A stretch of 64,000 nt of DNA from Roseomonas marmotae (GCF_017654485.1 NZ_CP061091.1:1129501-1193500); one strand, 5' to 3'. Numbered from the stretch's first letter, positions 24,148 to 33,777 are shown. Translations and numbers: made by a program. The notes: generated by a model not told the origin, from the letters alone.

Positions 24148-25784
24148 AGGCCGATCTGCTGATCTCCGGCGGCCCGATCTTCCTGGGCCTGGGCCATGAG
24201 CGCGCCGAGGCGCTGGCGGTGCGGGATGGCCGCGTGCTGGCGGCCGGTGGCATGGATGAGGTGGCGCATCTGGCGGGCGCGGACACGCGGCGCATCGATC
24301 TCGGCGGGCGCCTCGCGGCGCCGGCGCTGAACGAGGCGCATATGCACCTGCTCTCCGTCGGCCTCGGGCTGAGCCAGGTGAACCTGCGCGCGGAGGAAGT
24401 GCGGACGCTGGACGAGATGCTCTCGCGCATCGCCGCCGCCGCCCGCGACACCCCCAAGGGGCAATGGGTCCTGGGCCGTGGCTATGACCATGGCGAGCTG
24501 GATATCGGCCGCCATCCGCTGGCGGAGGAGCTGGACCGCGCCGCGCCGGACCATCCGGTGTTCGTCGTCCGCACCTGCGGCCATGTGGCGGTGGCGAATA
24601 CGGCGGCCATGCGGCTGGCCGGCGTCAGCCACAACACGCCCGACCCGGATGGCGGCGCCATCGAGCGCAAGGGCGGCCGCCTGACCGGCCTGTTCCAGGA
24701 GCGCGCCATGCGGCTGGTGCGCGATGTCATCCCGCCGCCTTCCGAGGCGCAGATGGTCGATGCCATCGAGGCCGCCGGGCGGAACCTCGCCGCGCTGGGC
24801 TTCGCCAGCGCCAGCGACATGAATATCGGCATGACCGCAGGCATCGCGGAGATCGGCGCATATCGCCGGGCCGAGGCCGAGGGCCGCCTGCGGCAGCGCA
24901 TGTGGCAGGTGCTGGCGGGCAATCCCGAAGGCATCGCCAGGCGGGCCTGGGAGGAAGGGCTGCGCCCCGGCATCGCCGCCGGCGCCACGGCGGATTCGCT
25001 GCTGGCCTGGGGCGCGGTGAAGGTCTTCGCCGATGGCTCGGCGGGCGGCCTGACCGCCGCCTTTTTCGACCCCTATCTGGAGAGCGCGGGCGGCGGCACC
25101 GGCATCTTCTGCTTCCCCGATGCGGCGATGCGGGAGATGCTGGCGCATTACCACCGCCAGGGCTGGCAGCTCGACATCCACGCCATCGGCGATGCCGCCA
25201 TCGAGCAGGTGCTGGTGGCGATGGAACAGGCCGACAGCGCGGATGCGCCCATCGCGGGACGGCGGCACCGCATCGAGCATTGCGGCTTCCTCAACACGGA
25301 TCAGCGCCGCCGCATGCTGCGCCATGGCATCCTGCCGGTGCCGCAGCCGCTCTTCATGTATGAGTTCGGCGACCTCTACGTGAAGAATCTGGGCCTGGAA
25401 CGCGCCGAGCACGCCTATCCCATGCGGACCTGGCTGGACGAAGGGCATCATCCCTCCGCCTCCTCGGACAGTCCGGTCTGCACGGTGAACCCCTTCCCGA
25501 ATCTCTACACCATGGTCACGCGGCGGACGAGCCGGGGCACCGTGCTGGGCGCCTCGGAGGCGCTGACGCCGGAGCAGGCGCTGCATTGCTACACCTGGTG
25601 CGGCGCCTATTCGCAATTCGCCGAGGGCGATCGCGGCACGCTGCTGCCGGGCATGCAGGCGGATATCACGGTCTTCTCGCGCGACCTGCTCTCCATCGCG
25701 CCGGAGGAGATCCTGGAGACCCAGGCCGACCTGACCTTCCGTGGCGGCCTGCCGATCTTCGACCGCCATGGCGAGGCCGGCTGA
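24144..25784 (+). CDS. YtcJ-type metal-dependent amidohydrolase
   Basis: About 546 residues, TIM-barrel amidohydrolase of the YtcJ/LAF3 group. Features: N-terminal ADLLISGGPIF and later RIDLGGRLAAPALNEAHMHL (HxH metal motif, with Asn in place of the usual Asp before it), VKVFADGSAGG with the carboxylate-lysine region, DIHAIGDAAIEQ, RIEHCGF, SSDSPVCTVNP and a C-terminal GTLLPGMQADITVF. Relatives hydrolyse amide or formamide bonds in varied compounds; the substrate is unknown. Start chosen as GTG 24144, overlapping the stop of the leader peptide. The gene ends one base before the convergent permease stop. Confidence 0.87.
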   Translation: MKADLLISGGPIFLGLGHERAEALAVRDGRVLAAGGMDEVAHLAGADTRRIDLGGRLAAPALNEAHMHLLSVGLGLSQVNLRAEEVRTLDEMLSRIAAAARDTPKGQWVLGRGYDHGELDIGRHPLAEELDRAAPDHPVFVVRTCGHVAVANTAAMRLAGVSHNTPDPDGGAIERKGGRLTGLFQERAMRLVRDVIPPPSEAQMVDAIEAAGRNLAALGFASASDMNIGMTAGIAEIGAYRRAEAEGRLRQRMWQVLAGNPEGIARRAWEEGLRPGIAAGATADSLLAWGAVKVFADGSAGGLTAAFFDPYLESAGGGTGIFCFPDAAMREMLAHYHRQGWQLDIHAIGDAAIEQVLVAMEQADSADAPIAGRRHRIEHCGFLNTDQRRRMLRHGILPVPQPLFMYEFGDLYVKNLGLERAEHAYPMRTWLDEGHHPSASSDSPVCTVNPFPNLYTMVTRRTSRGTVLGASEALTPEQALHCYTWCGAYSQFAEGDRGTLLPGMQADITVFSRDLLSIAPEEILETQADLTFRGGLPIFDRHGEAG

Positions 25785-25785
25785 T

Positions 25786-27174
25786 TCAGGAGAGCGGGTC
25801 GCCCGAGACGAAATCCTCCATCTCCTTGCCACGCGAGCGGCTGGTGACGGCATAGAGCAGCAGGATCGCCACCAGCAGCCCGCCGGAGAGCAGGGTGGCG
25901 GCCAGCCCGCCCGTGGTGACGCGCACCACGATCAGGGAGAGGCAGACCAGCGCGCCCAGCGCCGGCACCACCACCGGCACCTCGAAGCGCCCGCGCGGCT
26001 CGTCCGGGCGGCGCTTCAGGATGATCAGCGCGCCATTGACGATGGTGAAGACGAACAGGAGCAGCAGCACGGTGGAGGAGGCGAGGGCGGTGATATCACC
26101 TACCATCGCCAGCAGCAGCACGATCACGAAGAGCGCGGCGATGGCCATGTAGGGCGTGTGCCGCTTGCGGTGCACGCGGCCCAGCACCGCCGGCAGCAAT
26201 CCCTGCCGCGCCATGCCATAGAGCAGGCGGGAGGCCATGACGTAATTCACCAGCGCCGTATTGGCGACGGCGAAGATGGTGATGGCGATGAAGCCGATGG
26301 GCGGGAACCACGGCGCCGCGCGCTTCATGACCTCGGCCAGCGGCGCGGCCGAATCCGCCAGTTCCCGCCAGGGCACGACGGAGACGGCGGTGATGCAGAC
26401 GGCCATGTAGATGCCGGTGGCGATCAGCATGGCCCCTATCAGCGCCATCGGCATGGTGCGCTCGGGCTCGCGCACCTCCTCCGCCACGTTCAGCGTGTCC
26501 TCGAATCCGATGAAGGAGAAGAAGGTCAGCACCGCGCCCTGCAGCACCAGCAGGGTGGTGCCGGTGGTCTCCGCGCCCGGCGCGGCCTCGGGCCATTCCA
26601 GCAGGTTGGCCTGGCCCCAGTAGGGCAGGCCCACGGCGATGATCAGCAGCAGGCCGGAGGCTTCCACCACCGTGCAGGCCGCGTTGGCCCACATGGATTC
26701 GCGGATGCCGCGCAGCAGGATGCCCGTCAGCACCAGCAGGAAGCCCGTGGCCAGCAGCGCCACGGGCACGCCTTCCCAGCCGAAGCCGGCCTGCAGGTTG
26801 CGCGCCACCACATTGGCCTGGGTGGCGATGGAGGTGAGGCCGGAACAGGCCACCGCCAGCCCGACCAGATAGGCCAGCATCGGGCTGCGGTAGGCGCGCT
26901 GCGTCACATAGGCGGCGCCGCCGGCGCGCGGGTAGCGGCTGGCGACGGTGGCATAGGACATGCCGGTCAGCAGAGCCGCCACCATGCTGACCAGGAAGGC
27001 GACCCAGATGGCGCTGCCCAGTTCCTGCGCCGCCACCCCGACCAGCCCGTAGATGCCGGCGCCCAGCATGCTGCCGAGGCCGTAGAGCATCAGGAGGGGC
27101 AGGCCGACGGCGCGGCGCAGCCTGGGTTCGCCGGAATCGCCTGAGCCGTCGGGGGATGCGTTCTGCGGGGCCAT
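25786..27174 (-). CDS. APC-superfamily amino acid permease
   Basis: 462 residues with about 12 transmembrane segments. The start of the transport core GLGSMLGAGIYGLVG, the later SFIGFEDTLNVAEEVREPERTMP (cited by FEDTLNVAEEV) and ANTALVNYVMASRLLYGMARQG are classic for the APC family. The substrate is probably an amino acid or amine but cannot be named. It is convergent with the amidohydrolase at its end; transport and hydrolysis may serve the same compound, which is only a guess. Confidence 0.9.
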   Translation of the reverse strand: MAPQNASPDGSGDSGEPRLRRAVGLPLLMLYGLGSMLGAGIYGLVGVAAQELGSAIWVAFLVSMVAALLTGMSYATVASRYPRAGGAAYVTQRAYRSPMLAYLVGLAVACSGLTSIATQANVVARNLQAGFGWEGVPVALLATGFLLVLTGILLRGIRESMWANAACTVVEASGLLLIIAVGLPYWGQANLLEWPEAAPGAETTGTTLLVLQGAVLTFFSFIGFEDTLNVAEEVREPERTMPMALIGAMLIATGIYMAVCITAVSVVPWRELADSAAPLAEVMKRAAPWFPPIGFIAITIFAVANTALVNYVMASRLLYGMARQGLLPAVLGRVHRKRHTPYMAIAALFVIVLLLAMVGDITALASSTVLLLLFVFTIVNGALIILKRRPDEPRGRFEVPVVVPALGALVCLSLIVVRVTTGGLAATLLSGGLLVAILLLYAVTSRSRGKEMEDFVSGDPLS

Positions 27175-27288
27175 CGGGCTTCCTCCGGTTCAGGGGCGCG
27201 GCACAGGACACGCTGCCATGAAAACACGGGGAGCCCGGCGGGATGCGCGGGATGCAAGAAGCTCGCAGGCTTGTGCGGGGCTGTCGGC

Positions 27289-28251
27289 TCAGCCCGCCAG
27301 CATGGCCTCCACCACCGTCTGAACCTCCAGCGCCTCGCGCAGCGTGGCCAGCGCATGGGGCTCGCCGCGCGTCATGGCGGCCAGCTTGTCCATCTGCCCG
27401 CGCAGCGTCATCGGCCGCATCCGCTCATTCGGGATGGCGTCGGGCGCCATATGCCACTGGCCGTCATCGCCCAACCGCTCCGCCAGGGACCAGTTGCGCA
27501 GGCGGATGGCGCCCCGCGCGGCGGTCAGGGTCCAGGCATTGGCCTCATCCTCGGCGATGCGCCCGACGCTGCCGGTCAGGCGCAACGGGATGCCGCCGGC
27601 GGTCAGCTCGGCCGCGATGCCGGTCTCGGCCAGGTCGCCAGCCGGATATTCAGGCTTCGCCGAGATCAGTTCCAGCGGCCCGAGCTGCCGGCGCGTCAGG
27701 AAGAGGAAATGCGAGACAACCTCCCGCGTGAAGCCGCCCTCGGCGCGGCGGGAGAGCCAGCTGGCCGCGTCTTGCTGCCAGCCACGCGGCCAGCGCGCGA
27801 AATGCGTCTCGATCTCCAGCCGCTGCGGCGCGCCGATCTCCTCCCGCCAGGCGCGCAGCTGCGCCACGGCGGGGGAGGAGGCCATCGGGAAATTCACCGC
27901 CGCGCGGGCACCCATGGCCTCGGCCTCCGCCACGAAGGCGGCGGCCTCCACGGGGTCGGTGGCCAGGGGCTTCTCCAGCAGAACGGCCTTGCCGGCCTTC
28001 AGCGCGGCGCGGGCCAGCGGGATATGCGCGGCTGGCGGCGCCGCGACATAGAGCGTGTCGCAGCCCGCGATCACGGCTTCCGCATCCGCCGCCATCCGCA
28101 GCTCAGGATCGGCGGCCGCCAGGCGGGCGGCGGCGGCGGGCGAGGGGTCCCAGATGCCGGAGAGGCGGAAGGCCGGATGCGGCAGGGCCTGGCGCAGCAG
28201 CCTCTCCCCCATGATCCCGAAACCAATGATGCCGAGCGCCAGCGCTGCCAT
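27289..28251 (-). CDS. Gfo/Idh/MocA-family NAD(P)-dependent oxidoreductase
   Basis: 320 residues. N-terminal Rossmann fold with GIIGFGIMGERLL (GxGxxG), CDTLYVAAPPAAHIPLARAAL and the active-site EKPLATDPVEAAAF (family EKP motif), then the C-terminal alpha/beta domain. Members oxidise or reduce sugars and inositols. It lies 114 bases downstream in orientation from no obvious partner and shares a short divergent region with marC; the permease at 25786 is on the same strand 114 bases further on and could be cotranscribed. Confidence 0.88.
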   Translation of the reverse strand: MAALALGIIGFGIMGERLLRQALPHPAFRLSGIWDPSPAAAARLAAADPELRMAADAEAVIAGCDTLYVAAPPAAHIPLARAALKAGKAVLLEKPLATDPVEAAAFVAEAEAMGARAAVNFPMASSPAVAQLRAWREEIGAPQRLEIETHFARWPRGWQQDAASWLSRRAEGGFTREVVSHFLFLTRRQLGPLELISAKPEYPAGDLAETGIAAELTAGGIPLRLTGSVGRIAEDEANAWTLTAARGAIRLRNWSLAERLGDDGQWHMAPDAIPNERMRPMTLRGQMDKLAAMTRGEPHALATLREALEVQTVVEAMLAG

Positions 28252-28382
28252 GAGATTCTGTTCCTTCGAAGGGGGCGCGCAAACTAGGGCGCCACCCCCG
28301 GCTCCACCAGAGCGCTAAGCCGCATGCCGCCACGCCAGAGATGACTGGCGCCGCCGCCGCGTGATTGGCCTATGATCGTGCC

Positions 28383-29075
28383 ATGATCCCGGAACTCCAT
28401 GCCTCGGCCTCCGTCGCCACGGCTTTCCTGCTGGCCTTCCCAGCCCTCTTCTCCATCGTCAATCCGTTGAGCGGGGCGCTGATCTTCCATCAGGTGATGG
28501 AGGACCGGCACCTGAAGGAGCGGACGAAGCTGGCCCGGCGCGTCAGCTTCTATTCGCTGATCGTGCTGCTGGTCTCGCTCTGGGGCGGCTCCTACGTGCT
28601 GAACTTCTTTGGCATCTCGCTCGGCGCGCTGCGCGTCGCGGGCGGGCTGGTCGTGGCGATCACGGCCTGGCGGCTGCTCACGGCGCCGGAGGAGCAGGAG
28701 GCGCGGAAGGAGCGCCAGGCCGCCCCGGCGGGCGAGGCCGAGGATGTCGCCTTCTTCCCGCTCACCCTGCCTTTCACCACCGGCCCCGGCAGCATCGCCG
28801 TGGCCATCGCCCTGGGTTCCGCCCGCCCCGTCGCGGGGGAAGGGGTCTGGGCCTTCTTCATCGGCGTGACGGCGGCGGCGGTGGCGATGGCCGGCATCGT
28901 CTGGATCACGTACAGCTCGGCCGACCGGCTGATCGCCATGCTCGGGCGGGACGGCGCGCGGGTGGTGAACCGCCTGATGGCCTTCCTGCTGCTGTGCATC
29001 GGCGTGCAGATCGCCAGCAGCGGCGTGCAGGATCTGCTGATCCCGCTGATCCACGGCCCCATCGCGCCCCGCTGA
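28383..29075 (+). CDS. MarC-family integral membrane protein
   Basis: 230 residues, six predicted helices. Diagnostic stretches are FPALFSIVNPLSGALIF at the first helix, GISLGALRVAGGLVVAITAW, and FFPLTLPFTTGPGSIAVAIAL. MarC proteins (UPF0056) have no settled function despite the name. A TTG at 28365 could add six residues. Its TGA overlaps the ATG of the DUF2161 gene (TGATG). Confidence 0.88.
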   Translation: MIPELHASASVATAFLLAFPALFSIVNPLSGALIFHQVMEDRHLKERTKLARRVSFYSLIVLLVSLWGGSYVLNFFGISLGALRVAGGLVVAITAWRLLTAPEEQEARKERQAAPAGEAEDVAFFPLTLPFTTGPGSIAVAIALGSARPVAGEGVWAFFIGVTAAAVAMAGIVWITYSSADRLIAMLGRDGARVVNRLMAFLLLCIGVQIASSGVQDLLIPLIHGPIAPR

Positions 29076-29752
29076 TGCCGGCGCGCGGGCGCGCGCCCGA
29101 GACCTCGCTCTACGCGGCGGTGAAGGCGCATCTGGAATCGCTGGGCTATGAGGCCAAGGGCGAGGTCTGCGGCTGCGACATCGTCGCCCTGCGGCCGGGG
29201 GAGCCGCCCTTCCTCATCATCACCGAGTTGAAGATGGGCCTGACGCTGGACCTGCTGCTGCAGGGGGTGGACCGGCTGGCCATGGCCGATGAGGTCTGGC
29301 TGGCCGTGCGCGCCACCCGCCGGGGGCGGGACCGGGACAGCCGCGCGCAGCGGCTTTGCCGGCTGCTGGGCTTCGGGCTGCTGGCGGTGGATGCCGGCGG
29401 GCGCGGCGTGGAGGTGCTGGCCGAGCCCGCGCCCTATCGCCCGCGCCGCAACCTGCGCCGCCGCGCCCTGCTGCTGCGGGAGCATGGCCGGCGGCGCGGC
29501 GACCCCATGCCCGGCGGCAGCACGCGCCAGCCCATCATGACCGCCTATCGCCAGCAGGCCCTGGCCTGCGCCTTGGCGCTGCGGGAGGGGCCGAGGACCA
29601 CGCGCGAGCTGCGGGCGCTGGAGCCGGAGGCCGGGCGCATCCTGCTGCGTAATGTCTATGGCTGGTTCGAGCGGGTGGAGCGTGGCGTCTATCGCCTGAC
29701 GGCCAGCGGCCAGCAGGCGGCATCGCAGGCCGCGCAACTCGTGGCGGTTTGA
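29075..29752 (+). CDS. DUF2161 protein, PD-(D/E)XK nuclease-like
   Basis: 225 residues. The segment CGCDIVALRPGEPPFLIITELKMG carries the D-x(n)-E-x-K pattern of the PD-(D/E)XK nuclease superfamily (CDIVALR and IITELK, about residues 33-52). An N-terminal ETSLYAAVKAHLESLGYEAKGEV is typical of DUF2161. The C-terminal third (LREGPRTTRELRALE ... GWFERVERGVYRLT) looks like a winged helix. So it may bind and cut DNA or be a phosphodiesterase; the activity is unproven. It is translationally coupled to marC and 49 bases upstream of ada, in the same direction. Confidence 0.78.
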   Translation: MPARGRAPETSLYAAVKAHLESLGYEAKGEVCGCDIVALRPGEPPFLIITELKMGLTLDLLLQGVDRLAMADEVWLAVRATRRGRDRDSRAQRLCRLLGFGLLAVDAGGRGVEVLAEPAPYRPRRNLRRRALLLREHGRRRGDPMPGGSTRQPIMTAYRQQALACALALREGPRTTRELRALEPEAGRILLRNVYGWFERVERGVYRLTASGQQAASQAAQLVAV

Positions 29753-29801
29753 AAGCAGGCGGCGGAGTGCGGCGGCACCGGCTATAAGCCAGATTCGCCG
29801 C

Positions 29802-30884
29802 ATGAGCACGACACAGGCTGCCCCGATCCTTCCCCCGCCGACCGAGCAGGACCCGCGCTGGGCCCGGTTGCTGGCGCGCGATGCCTCGGCGGATGGAAGC
29901 TTCTACTACTCGGTGCGAAGCACGGGGGTCTATTGCCGCCCGTCCTGCGCCGCGCGGCGTCCCAGCCCGGCCCAGGTGCGCTTCCACGCAACCCCGGCCG
30001 AGGCCGAGGCCGCCGGCTTCCGCCCCTGCCGCCGTTGCCAGCCGGACCAGCCGCCGCTGCGGCAGCGGCAGGCGGCGCTGGTGGCCCAGGCCTGCCGGGC
30101 ACTGGAGGCGGCGGAGGAGATGCCGGATGTGCCGGAACTGGCGCAGTCCCTCGGCCTCAGCCCCTCGCATTTCCACCGCCTCTTCCGCGCCGTCACCGGC
30201 CTGACGCCCGGCGCCTTCTTCGCCGCCGGCCGGGCCCGGCGGCTGCGCGAGGAACTGCCCGCCGCGCGCACGGTGACGGAGGCGATCTATGCCGCCGGCT
30301 ATGGTTCCAACAGCCGGGTCTACGAGGCCGCCGATGCGCTGCTGGGCATGACTCCCACCGCCTGGCGCGCCGGCGGCGCCGATGCCGCCATCCGCTTCGC
30401 CATCGGCGAATGCAGCCTGGGCAGCATCCTGGTGGCCCGCAGCGAGCGGGGCCTCTGCGCCATCCTGCTGGGCGACGACCCGGAGGCGCTGCTGCGCGAC
30501 CTGCAGGACCGCTTCCCCCGCGCCGAGCTGATCGGTGGCGATGCGGAGTTCGAGTCGCTGGTGGCGCGGGTGGTGGGCTTCGTGGAGGCGCCCGGCACCG
30601 GGCTGGACCTGCCGCTGGACCTGCGCGGCACGGCCTTCCAGCAGCGGGTCTGGCAGGCGCTGCGGCAGATCCCGCCCGGCAGCACCGCCAGCTATGCCGG
30701 GGTCGCCGCCAGCCTCGGCCAGCCCGGCGCCGCCCGCGCCGTCGCCTCGGCCTGCGCCGCCAACGCCCTGGCGGTCGCTATCCCCTGCCATCGGGTGGTG
30801 CGCGGGGATGGCGGCCTCTCCGGCTATCGCTGGGGCGTGGAGCGCAAGCGTGCCCTGCTGGACCGCGAGGCCGCGAAGGGCTGA
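29802..30884 (+). CDS. ada: Ada: bifunctional transcriptional activator / O6-methylguanine-DNA methyltransferase
   Basis: 360 residues. N-terminal Ada zinc domain with C45 (VYCRPSCAARRP, the methylphosphotriester acceptor), C49, C76 and C79; AraC-type helix-turn-helix (about 100-190, LAQSLGLSPSHFHRLFRAVTG); and C-terminal methyltransferase with the acceptor C329 in IPCHRVVRGDGGLSGYRWG. It removes methyl groups from O6-guanine and activates the adaptive response when methylated at the first site. All catalytic cysteines are present. Confidence 0.96.
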   Translation: MSTTQAAPILPPPTEQDPRWARLLARDASADGSFYYSVRSTGVYCRPSCAARRPSPAQVRFHATPAEAEAAGFRPCRRCQPDQPPLRQRQAALVAQACRALEAAEEMPDVPELAQSLGLSPSHFHRLFRAVTGLTPGAFFAAGRARRLREELPAARTVTEAIYAAGYGSNSRVYEAADALLGMTPTAWRAGGADAAIRFAIGECSLGSILVARSERGLCAILLGDDPEALLRDLQDRFPRAELIGGDAEFESLVARVVGFVEAPGTGLDLPLDLRGTAFQQRVWQALRQIPPGSTASYAGVAASLGQPGAARAVASACAANALAVAIPCHRVVRGDGGLSGYRWGVERKRALLDREAAKG

Positions 30885-30956
30885 GGCGGGGCCATCTGGC
30901 TGCCCCGCGCGACTGAGGGTAGAAGCGGGGGAACAGCAGCGAGGAGGTTCGCGCCC

Positions 30957-32030
30957 ATGTCCCGTATCCATCGCATCGCCGTGGTGCCCGGCGATGGCAT
31001 CGGCAAGGAAACGGTGCCCGAGGGCCTGCGCGTGCTGGACGCCGCCGCCCGCCGCTTCGGCTTCGAGCTGAAGCTCGATCACTATGACTGGTCCTGCGAG
31101 ACCTACCAGAAGACCGGCCGCATGATGCCGGAGGACGGGCTGGAGCAGCTGGCGCAGAGCGACAGCATCTTCCTCGGCGCCGTCGGCTGGCCGGGGGTGC
31201 CGGACCATATCTCCCTCTGGGGCCTGCTGATCCCGATCCGCCGTGGCTTCGACCAGTATATCAGCCTGCGCCCCTGCAAGCTGATGCCCGGGACGAAGTC
31301 CCCGCTGGCCAACCGTGGCCCGGCCGATATCGACTTCTACGTGGTGCGCGAGAATACGGAGGGCGAATATTCCTCTTCCGGCGGCCGGATGTTCCCGGGG
31401 ACGGAGCGCGAATTCGTTACCCAGGACAGCGTCTTCACCCGCCATGGCGTGGACCGCGTGCTGAAATACGCCTTCGAGCTGGCGCAGACGCGCCCGCGCA
31501 AGAAGGTGACCAGCGCCACCAAGTCCAACGGCATCACCTTCACCATGCCCTACTGGGACGAGCGCTTCGCGGAGATGGCGAAGAACTACCCGGGCATCGC
31601 CACGGACCAGTTCCATATCGACATCCTCTGCGCGCATTTCGTGCAGCATCCGGACTGGTTCGATGTGGTGGTCGGCTCCAACCTCTTCGGCGACATCCTC
31701 TCCGACCTCGGGCCGGCGGTGGCGGGCTCCATCGGCATCGCGCCTTCCGCCAACATCAACCCGGAGAAGAAGCACCCGAGCATGTTCGAGCCGGTGCACG
31801 GCTCGGCGCCCGACATTGCCGGCAAGCATATCTGCAACCCGATCGGCCAGATCTGGTCCGGCGCCATGATGCTGGAACACCTGGGCGAGAAGGAGGCTGC
31901 CGACGCTGTCCTGCGCGCCATCGAGAAGCTGCTGGCTGAGGGCGGGCCGCGTACGCGCGACCTGGGCGGACAGGCGGGCACTGAGGATGTGGGCCGCGCG
32001 CTGGCGGAGGCGGTGGCGAACGGGGCCTGA
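30957..32030 (+). CDS. Tartrate / D-malate dehydrogenase (isopropylmalate dehydrogenase family)
   Basis: 357 residues, NAD-dependent beta-decarboxylating dehydrogenase. Family motifs are VVPGDGIGKETVPEG, DFYVVRENTEGEYSSSGGR, VTSATKSNGI, the metal-site DILCAHFVQHPDWFDVVVGSNLFGDILSD (cited by DIVVGSNLFGD-like VVVGSNLFGDILSD) and EPVHGSAPDIAGK. The early stretch GAVGWPGVPDHISLWGLLIPIRRGFDQY is characteristic of the TtuC/DmlA subgroup rather than LeuB, so the substrate is probably tartrate or D-malate. Use of C4 dicarboxylates would fit the Tct-type uptake genes elsewhere in the window. Confidence 0.9.
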   Translation: MSRIHRIAVVPGDGIGKETVPEGLRVLDAAARRFGFELKLDHYDWSCETYQKTGRMMPEDGLEQLAQSDSIFLGAVGWPGVPDHISLWGLLIPIRRGFDQYISLRPCKLMPGTKSPLANRGPADIDFYVVRENTEGEYSSSGGRMFPGTEREFVTQDSVFTRHGVDRVLKYAFELAQTRPRKKVTSATKSNGITFTMPYWDERFAEMAKNYPGIATDQFHIDILCAHFVQHPDWFDVVVGSNLFGDILSDLGPAVAGSIGIAPSANINPEKKHPSMFEPVHGSAPDIAGKHICNPIGQIWSGAMMLEHLGEKEAADAVLRAIEKLLAEGGPRTRDLGGQAGTEDVGRALAEAVANGA

Positions 32031-32087
32031 GGCCAGGCGGGGGGGCTGCCGCCCCCTGAACCTCGCCAGGGTGGCCTGGAGGGGGCT

Positions 32088-33083
32088 TTAGCTGGCCTGC
32101 CAGGACAGCCGCCGCAGCAGCCACTCCCGATAGGCCAGCACCCCATCCGGCGAGGGGAAGAGGGCGGACATGGCGGTGCGTGCCTCCGCGCCCACCAGGG
32201 CGGGGGCGGTGGTCTCGGGCGATTCCTTCGCCTCATCCTCCTGCCAGCGCAGGGCCGCGCGGCGCCAGAGGGCCAGCAGGTCGGCCGAGGTCAGGGCTGG
32301 CAGCACCAGGGCCGCCCGCAGCCGCAGCGCGGCGAAGCCAGCCTGGGCGGCGGCGATCCTCGCCGGGCGGGCCGTCTGCGCCGCCTCGGCCAGCACGGGC
32401 AGCTCCGGGTGGTCGCGGCGGCCAGGGGTTTCCAGCTCCCGCCAGGGGGTGGCGCCGATGCGGGCGGCATGGCGCAGCGGCATGGGGGAGACGATGACGA
32501 TGGCATCCACCTCGCCCCGCATCAACGCCTGCTCGGCCGCCACCGCGTTCAGGCCGAAGACCGGCTGGGCAGCGTAGCCGGCGAGGTCCAGGCCCAGCAG
32601 GGCCGCGGCTTCCGGTGCTTCCGGTGCCGGCAACGCCAGGCGCAGCGGGTGGGAGGGGTTGGGCGCCGGCATGGGGCCGCGCCCGGCCAGGATCGCGCCC
32701 TGCCAGGAAGCGCAGAGCGGCAGCCAGCCTTCCACCGGGTAGCGCGCGCGGCTCTCGCCGATCAACCAGGCATGGACCGCCGAACCCGGCAGCACCAGCA
32801 GGGTGCGGCCCTCCACGCCCTCCATGGTGGCGAAGCGGTTGGCGGTGGTGACGCCGTCGGGGCCGCCGATGGTCACGCTGTGCAGGGCGATGGCATGCGG
32901 CAGCCCGCGCGCCAGTCCGGTTGCCACCCGGGCGGCCCAGAGGGCCGCGGGCCCGCCTTCCGGCCCCGGCATCAGCAGCGTGGCGGTATCGATGGTCCGG
33001 CCCTGGGCACGCGCCCCGCCCATGCCGGCGCTGAGCAGCGCGGCAGCCAGGGCGGGGAGTCCTCGGCGGGCGATCCTGGGCAT
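32088..33083 (-). CDS. Exported TctC/Bug-like solute-binding protein (divergent)
   Basis: 331 residues with a twin-arginine-like or Sec signal peptide (MPRIARRGLPALAAALLSAG ... ARA). The order LLMPGPEGGPAALWAARVATG, then GGPDGVTTANRFATMEGVEGRTLLVLPGS follows the TctC/Bug pattern (PFxxGGxxDxxAR, then GAGGxxGxxxxAxxxPDGYTLL). Similarity is weak in the second half. If correct it would bind a carboxylate in the periplasm; its gene is convergent with the tartrate dehydrogenase. No permease is adjacent. Alternatively it is an uncharacterised exported protein. Confidence 0.55.
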   Translation of the reverse strand: MPRIARRGLPALAAALLSAGMGGARAQGRTIDTATLLMPGPEGGPAALWAARVATGLARGLPHAIALHSVTIGGPDGVTTANRFATMEGVEGRTLLVLPGSAVHAWLIGESRARYPVEGWLPLCASWQGAILAGRGPMPAPNPSHPLRLALPAPEAPEAAALLGLDLAGYAAQPVFGLNAVAAEQALMRGEVDAIVIVSPMPLRHAARIGATPWRELETPGRRDHPELPVLAEAAQTARPARIAAAQAGFAALRLRAALVLPALTSADLLALWRRAALRWQEDEAKESPETTAPALVGAEARTAMSALFPSPDGVLAYREWLLRRLSWQAS

Positions 33084-33213
33084 GATGGAATCATGCCCGG
33101 CGCAGGAGGCGGAAAAAAGGCAGCGCCAGGGCGGCCCTCCAGGCGGGGTTCTGCCCAGGTCATGGGCAGAAGCTGCCTGCCGGAATTGCGGAATCCGGAA
33201 CCGGCCCCGCATC

Positions 33214-33777
33214 TCAGGAGTCGTAGGAGGCCAGCGCCTGGAAGGGCGCGTCCAGCCGGGTCCGGCCGTTGAGGAAGGTCAGCTCGATCATCGCGGCGGC
33301 CAGCGGCACCTCGGCGCCCGCTTCCTTCAGCAGGCGGATGCCGGCGGCCATGGTGCCGCCCGTGGCCAGCAGGTCGTCCAGCAGCACCACGCGGTCGCCC
33401 TTCCGGACGGCATCCGCCTGGATTTCGAGCCGGTCGGTGCCGTATTCCAGGGCATAGTTATAGCCGATGGTGGCGCCCGGCAGCTTGCGCGGCTTCCGCA
33501 GCAGGATGAAGCCCAGGCCCAGTTCCAGCGCCAGCGGCGCCGCCAGCACGAAGCCGCGGCTCTCGATGCCCGCCAGGGCCGTGGGCTTGTAGGGGCGCAC
33601 CAGCTCCGCCAGCATCTGGATGGCGCTGTGGAAGGCAGGGCCGTCCCGCAGCAGGGTGCAGATGTCGTAGAACAGGATGCCCGGCTTCGGGAAATCCGGC
33701 ACGGCCCGGATATGCGCCTTCAGGTCGAAGGCGGCCGGTGCGGAATCCACGGCAGGGGGCGGGAGGTTGTCGGGCAT
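33214..33777 (-). CDS. apt: Adenine phosphoribosyltransferase
   Basis: 187 residues; makes AMP from adenine and PRPP. N-terminal [21 protein letters not shown] and [17 protein letters not shown], and the PRPP loop [17 protein letters not shown] are diagnostic of type I Apt. The open frame extends upstream, but MPDNLPPP at 33777 gives the expected length with a short variable tail. Confidence 0.96.
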   Translation of the reverse strand: MPDNLPPPAVDSAPAAFDLKAHIRAVPDFPKPGILFYDICTLLRDGPAFHSAIQMLAELVRPYKPTALAGIESRGFVLAAPLALELGLGFILLRKPRKLPGATIGYNYALEYGTDRLEIQADAVRKGDRVVLLDDLLATGGTMAAGIRLLKEAGAEVPLAAAMIELTFLNGRTRLDAPFQALASYDS

